From contig CAVGIM010000041.1 of the NCBI GenBank assembly GCA_963629575.1, positions 1-26,731 of the forward strand: a DNA stretch of 26,731 nucleotides. Direction: 5' to 3'. The DNA comes from Hallerella sp963629575. Its GTDB lineage: Bacteria > Fibrobacterota > Fibrobacteria > Fibrobacterales > Fibrobacteraceae. The position numbers were made by a program, and so were the translations under genes. Each line of letters begins with the position of its first letter. The stretch's first letter is position 1. Shown one piece after another: positions 15,514 through 22,158 of this stretch. The notes beneath the pieces were generated by a model. That model had not been told where the DNA came from. It did no database searches and was given only the letters and a program-made list of their open reading frames with translations.

Positions 15514-16593
15514 CAAAGAAAGCCCCAGATACTTGTCGTCGATGACATAAAGCCGAACATCGAAGTGCTCGAAGGGACTCTCGCACAGGAAAATTACAGC
15601 GTTCATGTCGCGCTAAGCGGAAAGCGCGCGTTGGAACTTGCGCGGCGCCGACCGTTTGACCTGCTTCTTCTTGACGTGATGATGCCGGAAATGGACGGCT
15701 ACGAAACATTCCAGAAATTCAAGGAAATACCGGGATGCGAAAGCACGCCCGTCATATTTCTCACCGCCCAGGCAGAAAACGACAGTGAAATGAAAGGGCT
15801 TTCGCTAGGAGCGGACGATTACATCGCCAAGCCTTTCAATACGAAGCTCCTCAAGCTGCGGATCCGGAACCAGCTGGAAAGAAAGTTTACGCGCGATCAT
15901 CTTTCCGAAATGGTCGAGGAACGCACGTCGGAGCTTTCCCAGAAGACGAAGGATTTGCAAAAGACCTTGCAGGTGATGCTCACGAGCCTTGGCGCGCTGG
16001 CGGAATTTCGGGACAACGAAACCGGAGCGCACTTGAAGCGTACGCAAATCGTCGTACGGAAACTCGCCCAGGCGATGCGGCAAGACGAGAAGTACAGAAA
16101 CATTTTCCCGGATGACGACACCATCGAGGAATACGCGATAGCGGCTCCGCTGCATGACATTGGAAAGGTCGGGATTCCGGACGACATCTTGCGAAAGCCT
16201 GGAAGCCTTACCGATGAAGAACGCGAAAAGATGAAGATGCATACCGTGCTGGGTTACCAGGTGCTTCTTTCCGCGACACATGAGCTGCGCGACAATCCAA
16301 TGGTCGCCATTGCGGCGAATATCGCCAAGAGCCATCATGAAAAGTGGGACGGTTCCGGCTATCCGGAAGGGCTCTCGGGAGAATCCATTCCGCTTGAAGC
16401 GCGCCTGATGGCCGTGGCGGATGTCTATGACGCCCTGATATCCAAGAGGGTTTACAAGGAACCGATGCCTCACGCCGAAGCCGTCGCCATTATCCACAAG
16501 GCGAGCAGAAGCCATTTCGACCCGGACGTCGTCAAGGCTTTCGACCGTTTCGCTGACGACCTGCCAGAGATCTATAAGGGCTTTACGGATTGA
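15508..16593 (+). CDS. Response regulator with HD-GYP domain (RpfG-type cyclic-di-GMP phosphodiesterase)
   Basis: A 361-residue cytoplasmic protein. Residues about 5-125 are a receiver domain with the acidic pair DD, phospho-acceptor Asp56 in LLLDVMMPEMDG and the KPF motif. A short coiled coil (about 130-160) links it to an HD-GYP domain with H216-D217 in PLHDIGKVGIPD and GYP at 284-286 within HHEKWDGSGYPEG. All the key residues are there, so it should hydrolyse cyclic di-GMP when phosphorylated. The ATG at 15508 starts the receiver domain exactly; the open frame runs further upstream but through the GH5 gene. No strong Shine-Dalgarno is visible, and TAGATTAT ends 6 nt before the ATG. Its stop overlaps the start of the hybrid kinase, its probable partner. 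Confidence 0.95.
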   Translation: MEQRKPQILVVDDIKPNIEVLEGTLAQENYSVHVALSGKRALELARRRPFDLLLLDVMMPEMDGYETFQKFKEIPGCESTPVIFLTAQAENDSEMKGLSLGADDYIAKPFNTKLLKLRIRNQLERKFTRDHLSEMVEERTSELSQKTKDLQKTLQVMLTSLGALAEFRDNETGAHLKRTQIVVRKLAQAMRQDEKYRNIFPDDDTIEEYAIAAPLHDIGKVGIPDDILRKPGSLTDEEREKMKMHTVLGYQVLLSATHELRDNPMVAIAANIAKSHHEKWDGSGYPEGLSGESIPLEARLMAVADVYDALISKRVYKEPMPHAEAVAIIHKASRSHFDPDVVKAFDRFADDLPEIYKGFTD

Positions 16594-19500
16594 AAAATCA
16601 AGATTCCAAGCGGGAACTAGGCTCCAGAATCATCTGGATCTATACGATTTCGACTTTGGTCGCGATGGTTTTCTGCTTTTTTGCCTTTACCGCCTACATG
16701 CGCTCCTTTCTCTTCGAATCGGCGTTCGAGGAGTCCGGAAAATCCCTGCAGCAGATTTCGACATCCGTGGCGCAAAGGATTTCGTCCTATGGCGAATATT
16801 TTGAAAGCTGGCGCCGCAACATCCAGCACAAGTCCAATTCGGGCATCCGTTCCGCCCTTTCGCCGGAAGTCCGCAAGCGCAAGACCGTCGATATCTACTA
16901 CGGAACGCCAGAGGGTTCCTTTACCAGCGCGCGCGGTTTCAAGCGAGATCCCGTCCACCCGGAATTTCGCACCAAGTCCTGGTATCTCGAACCGAGCAGG
17001 AACAAGGGACTGGCCTATTCGGGACCGACGAACAACCACAGCGCCAAAAAACGCGTCCTGACAATTTCCGCGCCGATCTGGAAGAGCCGCAACAAAATCC
17101 AGGGAGTCGTCGCCGAAGACATCGACGTAAACGAGTTTCGCGACCTGCTTTCCCCGCTTTCCAAGGAAAGCGGGGGACTCACGATGCTCGTAAACAGCGA
17201 AACGGACAGCATATACACCTATTTTCCTTACCAGACGAACCTGGGAGAAATTACGCTGGATTCCGCCCAAACCCTCTTGGCCTCGACAAGTTCGCTTTTT
17301 AGTGTCGATTCGCTCAAGATTTCCGATGTTGCCAAATACCGATTTTCGGAAAACGACAAGGCCTATTCGGTCTTGGTTACCCCGCTTTCGAAGCTTCCGA
17401 TGCACCTTGTGCACATCGTTCCCCAAAGCAAGACGGCTGCGCGCCTTAGCGAGAAGACCAAGGACTTTCTCCTGTTTGCGGGAGGCTGCGTCTTTTTCCT
17501 GGTCGTCGTTTCGCTGGTGGGAAGCCGCATTCTTTTCCGGAAGATAGTCTTCAAGGATCTGACGGACAGCGTGAATTCCAGCACAATCTTCGACGCGATA
17601 CTCGAAAGCAAGTACTTTTCGCTCATCCTGACAGACAACCAGTTCAACATCTTGCGGACCAGTACAAGCATCGCCCGGGTGGCCGGAAGTTCGGACTGGC
17701 GAGACCTGCTTGGCACTTCTCTCTGGGAAATCATCCCGAATCCGGAATTCAAGAGCTTTGTGCTCAATGCCCAGAAGAACGCGCCACCGCAAACAAGCGA
17801 AATCGGTCAGCACCAGATTGTCTTGCAGCAGAAAAACGGAAAGATTCTCTGGTGGAACATCTCCTTCAATCTGCTCATCGAAGACGACGCTTCCGTTCGC
17901 TTTCTCTTCCTGGTTTCCGACGAAACGGCCGCGGTGCGCAAGGATTCTTTCCTCGACGCCATCATGTCGTCTTCCCAGAACACGATTTTCATCTTCGACA
18001 ACGACCTGAAAATCATCTATGTTTCCAAGTGCGTGGAAAAAATCCTGGACTGTCCAGCGACATCGCTTGTGGGGAAATCCTACGATGAACTGGCGTCGTT
18101 CGGCATTCCGCAAAGCGTTCTGGACATGCCGTTAGAAGCTGTCGAAAACGGAAACATCTGGTCGGCAAATTTCGAACTCCCGCTGAGAAACGGCACGCAG
18201 CTCTGGTGCCACGGACAAGGCTGCATCCTGCAATCCAAGGATTCCAACAGCCTGGGCTATCTTTTCTTTATCACGGACATTACGCCCATCGTCGAAGCGG
18301 AAAGGGAAGCGAAAGAAGCCACCAAGGCAAAAAGCCTCTTCCTCGCGAACATGAGCCACGAAATTCGCACGCCGATGAACGCGATTATCGGGATGTCCGA
18401 CCTGGCGCTCTCGACGGATCTCACGCCGCGACAGGAACATTATATCGACCGGATCTCGTATGCGGCGAAGTCGCTCCTTGGAATCATCAACAACATCCTG
18501 GACTATTCGAAGCTCGAGGCCAAGAAGCAGAAACTGGAGCATATTCCCTTTGCGATTCGGGAAACAATCGCCGGGGTGCTTTCCATCGCCGCGGTACGGA
18601 TTACAGGCAAGCCCATCGAGCTACTGGCGGATATCGACCCGAACATCCCCAAGCGCGTTTTCGGCGATCCGCTGCACCTTACCCAAATCTTGACAAACCT
18701 GCTCAACAACGCGGAAAAGTTTACGGAACGCGGACAGGTCATCTTGAAAATGCGGCTGGTCGGCATAGAAAATTCCAAGGCGACAATCTACACAAGCGTC
18801 TGCGATTCCGGCATCGGAATGACCGAGGAACAGTCCAAGAAGCTCTTTCACGTCTTTACGCAGGCGAACGATTCCACGACGCGCAAATATGGCGGAACGG
18901 GGCTTGGCCTCGCCATTTCCCATTCTCTTGTCGAATTGATGGGAGGCAAGCTCCAGGTCAAGAGCGAACCCGGAAAAGGCAGCGAGTTCTACTTTACGAT
19001 TTCTCTTGACTTTATCGACCGCCCAAGGAACAAGGGAAAATCCCTGCTCCAGGGAAAGCGTATTCTCGCCCTCGACGAAAACGCCGAAGCCCGAAAGATT
19101 CTGGAAAAGCTTTTTGACTCGCTCGACGTGGAAGCGGTATTGGCAGCGAGCACGGACGAATTTCAGGAACTCTATGCGCAAAAATCCTACGACTGCGTCA
19201 TGATTGCCTGGAACTTGCAGGAGATGCCCGCATCGGCGTTGGCAAGGAAGCTTGCAAGTCTTGGCAATGTTCCGCCGCTTGTCGCGATATTCAAGCAAAA
19301 CGACGAAGAACTTCTCAGGGAAGCCGTCGAAGCGGGCTTTAAGCGCTTTTTGCCAAAGCCGTTCCTGCGGAAGGACCTGAAAAACACCCTGGAAGAGGCA
19401 CTGGGGTTCCGGGTCATCGAAGACAGCAAGACGCACAAGCCCAAGGTACAGCCGGAGTATCACTTCGAAAGGACCTCCATCCTGCTTGTCGAGGACAACG

Positions 19501-20612
19501 CTCTGAACCAGGAACTGGCCATCGAGCTGTTGAATCGGGTAGGGCTGGATGTCGATGTGACGGAAAACGGCAAGGAAGCCGTCGAAGCGGTCAGGAAAAA
19601 CGATTACGCGCTAGTCCTGATGGACTTGCAAATGCCCATCATGGACGGCATCGAAGCGACAAAGATCATTCGCCAGTCGCCGGAAGAAAGAAAGCGCAAT
19701 ATTCCCATCATCGCGATGAGCGCACGCGCACTCCAGGGAGACAAGGAAAAAAGCCTGGAAGCGGGATTAAACGCCCATATCACCAAGCCAATCGATCCGG
19801 TAGAGTTTTACGCGGAACTCGCCAAGTGGATCAAGCAGAAAAAGCCACAGGTGCAGAACGAAAGCGAGGACGAAAGCCAGGTGAAAAAGATTTCCGCCAG
19901 GGATCCGTTTCTCGTCGCCTTTGACCGAATTCCTTACTTTGACGCGGAACTGGGACTTTACCGTTCGGTCGGAAGCAGACCGCTGTATCTCAAGGTCATT
20001 CGCCGGTTTGTCGACGACTTTGACGAATACATTCCAAAAATCAGCGAAGCGGTTCAAAACGGCGAAAAGGATTCGGCGATACGCATGGCTCACACGCTCA
20101 AGGGAATCGCCGGAACTGTCGGAAGCGCGAAATTGCAGGAAATGGCAGCAAAGCTTGAATTCCAGCTTTCGTCTGGCGACAAGGAACAGAAAACATTGTC
20201 CTGGAGAGAGCTTGACGAGATTCTCCAGCAGCTGATAAAGAGACTCCAAAAAGCGATTCCGCTAGCGACTGCGGCCATCGGGGAACAGAACGAAGAGCAG
20301 GTCGAAGATCCCCATGCGGACAGCAAGCTTTCGAAAATGCTCGACATGATTGAACCGGCAATTCAGGACGCCATTCCAATGGACTGCCGAATCGCCCTGA
20401 AAATCGTGGAACGCATCAAGTTTGACGAACGGCGAAGCGCACTGCTCAAATCGCTCCGAGAGGCGATTGACGAATTCGATTTTGAAGCGGCACACCAAAT
20501 CGCCAAAGAGCTCAGGGAAGTCCAAAAGGATCGCGAGCTACACGACGCCGCTAAAGACGACCAGGAGAACAAGAGCGAGAATGCCTCCGACAATGGCGGT
20601 CAGGATTCTTGA
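16590..20612 (+). CDS. Hybrid histidine kinase: dCache sensor, two PAS, HisKA, HATPase, pseudo-receiver, receiver, HPt
   Basis: A 1340-residue inner-membrane phosphorelay kinase. TM1 (about 11-36) and TM2 (about 293-314) enclose a periplasmic dCache-like sensor (GPTNNHSAKK, VVAEDIDVNEF). Two PAS domains follow (about 335-570), then HisKA with His590 in ANMSHEIRTPMNAI and HATPase with NNAEKFTERG and GTGLGLAIS. A first receiver-like domain (about 822-940) has Ala873 where the phospho-acceptor Asp should be (IAWNLQEMP), so it is a pseudo-receiver. The second receiver is canonical, with Asp1012 in LMDLQMPIMDG. The HPt domain carries His1168 in AHTLKGIAGTVGS. A charged helical tail follows. The start is TTG in a 4-nt overlap (TTGA) with the HD-GYP stop, indicating translational coupling. 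The signal sensed is unknown. The last 75 nt overlap the antiparallel zinc-ribbon gene. Confidence 0.95.
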   Translation: MKNQDSKRELGSRIIWIYTISTLVAMVFCFFAFTAYMRSFLFESAFEESGKSLQQISTSVAQRISSYGEYFESWRRNIQHKSNSGIRSALSPEVRKRKTVDIYYGTPEGSFTSARGFKRDPVHPEFRTKSWYLEPSRNKGLAYSGPTNNHSAKKRVLTISAPIWKSRNKIQGVVAEDIDVNEFRDLLSPLSKESGGLTMLVNSETDSIYTYFPYQTNLGEITLDSAQTLLASTSSLFSVDSLKISDVAKYRFSENDKAYSVLVTPLSKLPMHLVHIVPQSKTAARLSEKTKDFLLFAGGCVFFLVVVSLVGSRILFRKIVFKDLTDSVNSSTIFDAILESKYFSLILTDNQFNILRTSTSIARVAGSSDWRDLLGTSLWEIIPNPEFKSFVLNAQKNAPPQTSEIGQHQIVLQQKNGKILWWNISFNLLIEDDASVRFLFLVSDETAAVRKDSFLDAIMSSSQNTIFIFDNDLKIIYVSKCVEKILDCPATSLVGKSYDELASFGIPQSVLDMPLEAVENGNIWSANFELPLRNGTQLWCHGQGCILQSKDSNSLGYLFFITDITPIVEAEREAKEATKAKSLFLANMSHEIRTPMNAIIGMSDLALSTDLTPRQEHYIDRISYAAKSLLGIINNILDYSKLEAKKQKLEHIPFAIRETIAGVLSIAAVRITGKPIELLADIDPNIPKRVFGDPLHLTQILTNLLNNAEKFTERGQVILKMRLVGIENSKATIYTSVCDSGIGMTEEQSKKLFHVFTQANDSTTRKYGGTGLGLAISHSLVELMGGKLQVKSEPGKGSEFYFTISLDFIDRPRNKGKSLLQGKRILALDENAEARKILEKLFDSLDVEAVLAASTDEFQELYAQKSYDCVMIAWNLQEMPASALARKLASLGNVPPLVAIFKQNDEELLREAVEAGFKRFLPKPFLRKDLKNTLEEALGFRVIEDSKTHKPKVQPEYHFERTSILLVEDNALNQELAIELLNRVGLDVDVTENGKEAVEAVRKNDYALVLMDLQMPIMDGIEATKIIRQSPEERKRNIPIIAMSARALQGDKEKSLEAGLNAHITKPIDPVEFYAELAKWIKQKKPQVQNESEDESQVKKISARDPFLVAFDRIPYFDAELGLYRSVGSRPLYLKVIRRFVDDFDEYIPKISEAVQNGEKDSAIRMAHTLKGIAGTVGSAKLQEMAAKLEFQLSSGDKEQKTLSWRELDEILQQLIKRLQKAIPLATAAIGEQNEEQVEDPHADSKLSKMLDMIEPAIQDAIPMDCRIALKIVERIKFDERRSALLKSLREAIDEFDFEAAHQIAKELREVQKDRELHDAAKDDQENKSENASDNGGQDS

Positions 20613-20786
20613 CGTTCTTTTTTTGCGGGATCCGAATTCGTTTTCCAGAATTTCGTCGTAGTCGGGCATTTCCAGGTCGGAGTTTTCGGCCCCTTCGGAC
20701 CAGCCGGTTTTCGCATCGCTTCCGCATTCCCTGCAGCTGATGGAACCTTCCGGAATTTCCGCGCCGCAATGTGGACATACTTTCAT
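20538..20786 (-). CDS. Small zinc-ribbon tail-anchored membrane protein
   Basis: An 82-residue protein. A four-Cys zinc ribbon is at C4, C7, C18 and C21 (CPHCG...CRECG). An acidic linker follows (DLEMPDYDEILENEF), then a basic stop (RKKRTSR), and one hydrophobic helix occupies residues 61-82 to the very C-terminus. The ribbon should therefore face the cytoplasm. GAGG lies 8 nt before the ATG. Its function is unknown; such ribbons often bind nucleic acid or protein partners. Its TM-coding end is antisense to the last 25 codons of the hybrid kinase. It lies 68 nt downstream of fba on the same strand with the fba terminator in between, which leaves almost no room for a promoter of its own. Confidence 0.85.
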   Translation of the reverse strand: MKVCPHCGAEIPEGSISCRECGSDAKTGWSEGAENSDLEMPDYDEILENEFGSRKKRTSRILTAIVGGILALVLLVVFSGVV

Positions 20787-20797
20787 TTCTAGACCTC

Positions 20798-20829
20798 AAA
20801 AAAGGTCTCGCACAAAAATGTACGAGACC
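20798..20829 (-). terminator. Rho-independent terminator of fba
   Basis: On the minus strand GGTCTCG/CGAGACC arms (20823-20829 with 20804-20810) form a 7-bp stem, extended by flanking A-T pairs, and are followed by six T (20798-20803 complement). It begins 25 nt after the fba stop and ends 11 nt before the zinc-ribbon start codon. Confidence 0.85.
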
Positions 20830-20854
20830 CAAAAGGAACAATCGGACGCGCGAA

Positions 20855-21871
20855 CTACTTCGCGAACGGAAGACGGTCGGCGGAACCGAGAACTTCCTTG
20901 TTCTTGCGAGCGTACATCTTCTTGAGTTCGTCACGGGCCGGTCCGAGATACTTGCGCGGATCGAATTCGCTCGGCGATTCGACAAAGACCTTGCGGATGG
21001 CCGCCGTCATGGCAAGACGTCCGTCAGAGTCAATGTTGATCTTGCAGACCGCGGACTTTGCGGCCGTGCGGAGCTGTTCTTCGGGAATGCCGACGGAATC
21101 AGGAATCTTTCCACCGTACTTTTCGATTTCGCGAACATATTCCTGCGGAACGGAAGAAGAGCCGTGGAGAACGATGGGGAAGCCCGGAAGCTTCTTTTCG
21201 ATTTCGGCGAGAACGTCGAAAGCGAGCGGAGGAGGAATCAGGACACCGTCCGCATTGCGCGTGCACTGTTCCGGCTTGAACTTGCAACGGCCATGGCTCG
21301 TTCCGATCGAAATGGCGAGAGAATCGACACCGGTCTTGCTCGTGAAGTCGATGACTTCTTCCGGACGGGTGTAGTGAGATTCTTCGGCGGAGACTTCGTC
21401 TTCGACGCCAGCGAGAACACCGAGTTCCCCTTCGACGGTGACGTAGTCCTTCTGGGAGTGCGCGTAGTCGCAGACTTTCTTTGTCAGGGCGACGTTCTCT
21501 TCGTACGGGAGGGAGGAACCGTCGATCATCACGGAAGAGAAGCCCATGTCGATGCAGGACTTGCAGAGTTCGAAAGAATTGCCGTGGTCAAGGTGGAGGC
21601 AGATCTGCGGTTCGGCAAGACCCAGTTCCTTGGCGTATTCGACCGCACCCTGGGCCATGTAGCGCAAAAGGGTCTGGTTTGCATACTTGCGAGCGCCCGA
21701 AGAGACCTGGAGAATTACCGGGGACTTGGTTTCGACGCAAGCCTGGATGATAGCCTGCATCTGTTCCATGTTGTTGAAGTTGTACGCCGGAACCGCGTAA
21801 TGATTCTTCATCGCGTCCGCAAACATTTCCTTGGTGTTGACCAAACCGAGGGTCTTGTAGGAAACTGCCAT
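20855..21871 (-). CDS. fba: Class II fructose-bisphosphate aldolase
   Basis: This cytoplasmic zinc enzyme of glycolysis and gluconeogenesis interconverts fructose 1,6-bisphosphate with dihydroxyacetone phosphate and glyceraldehyde 3-phosphate. The protein has 338 residues, in the normal range. The class II signature is clear: CLHLDHGNS with His93, Asp95 and zinc ligand His96, then VEGELGVLAG with the zinc-binding Glu, SIGTSHGRCKF with the next His, and VLHGSSSVP with the last His of the site. NIDSDGRLA supplies the substrate phosphate-binding region. The ATG has AGAGG 6 nt upstream. The gene is divergent from clpB and is followed by its own terminator, then by a small zinc-ribbon gene. Confidence 0.96.
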   Translation of the reverse strand: MAVSYKTLGLVNTKEMFADAMKNHYAVPAYNFNNMEQMQAIIQACVETKSPVILQVSSGARKYANQTLLRYMAQGAVEYAKELGLAEPQICLHLDHGNSFELCKSCIDMGFSSVMIDGSSLPYEENVALTKKVCDYAHSQKDYVTVEGELGVLAGVEDEVSAEESHYTRPEEVIDFTSKTGVDSLAISIGTSHGRCKFKPEQCTRNADGVLIPPPLAFDVLAEIEKKLPGFPIVLHGSSSVPQEYVREIEKYGGKIPDSVGIPEEQLRTAAKSAVCKINIDSDGRLAMTAAIRKVFVESPSEFDPRKYLGPARDELKKMYARKNKEVLGSADRLPFAK

Positions 21872-21985
21872 TTTTTACCTCTGTGAGTTGTGAATGCGGT
21901 TTTGCCCGCCATTCGTTTGCCCCATAATGTAGAAAATTCATCGGGCGCGGAGAGACGAAAGACGATTTTTTTGCCGAGAAGCGCG

Positions 21986-22015
21986 CCATGCGGCAAAAGA
22001 AGGCGCTCCATGCGG
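21986..22015 (+). repeat. CCATGCGG direct repeat, 22-bp period
   Basis: CCATGCGG occurs at 21986-21993 and 22008-22015, start to start 22 bp, about two helical turns, so both copies face the same side of the DNA. They lie roughly 100-130 bp upstream of the predicted clpB transcription start, a usual place for an activator of a sigma-54 promoter. A role is inferred from position only. Confidence 0.4.
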
Positions 22016-22024
22016 AGACAAGGC

Positions 22025-22039
22025 GTTTCAAAATGAAAC
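22025..22039. promoter_or_regulatory. Perfect 15-bp dyad upstream of clpB
   Basis: GTTTCA-AAA-TGAAAC is a perfect 6-bp inverted repeat with a 3-nt spacer, centred about 60-70 bp upstream of the -24/-12 promoter. This fits the binding site of a dimeric activator or repressor. The regulator is not identifiable from sequence. Confidence 0.45.
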
Positions 22040-22089
22040 CTGTTCGACCGGGATAGGGAAAGCGCCCTTTTTCGAGTGGATTTTTTAAA

Positions 22090-22105
22090 TGGCACGCTTC
22101 TTGCT
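22090..22105 (+). promoter_or_regulatory. Sigma-54 (-24/-12) promoter of clpB
   Basis: TGGCACG-CTTC-TTGCT matches the RpoN consensus TGGCACG-N4-TTGCW at every defined position, with GG (22091-22092) and GC (22103-22104) at the required spacing. Transcription would start near 22115-22117, giving a leader of about 43 nt before the clpB start at 22159. The orientation is correct for clpB. Whether this organism encodes RpoN cannot be seen here. Confidence 0.75.
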
Positions 22106-22158
22106 TATAGGATTGCGGTAAAAAAAAAATGCCTGCCGAATTTGGCAAGGAGGTTAAG

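Larger units (their letters stand above)
21872..22158. other. Divergent fba-clpB intergenic region (287 bp)
   Basis: The region holds promoters in both directions. For fba, TACATTAT on the minus strand (21924-21931) is a plausible -7 element with a leader of about 45 nt. For clpB there is a sigma-54 type promoter at 22090-22105. Between them lie two CCATGCGG direct repeats and the GTTTCA-AAA-TGAAAC dyad, which are listed separately. There is no small gene. Confidence 0.6.

Noticed and set aside
20771..21886. A 371-codon plus-strand open frame
   Set aside because: It is antisense to fba, whose zinc site and substrate motifs are intact.
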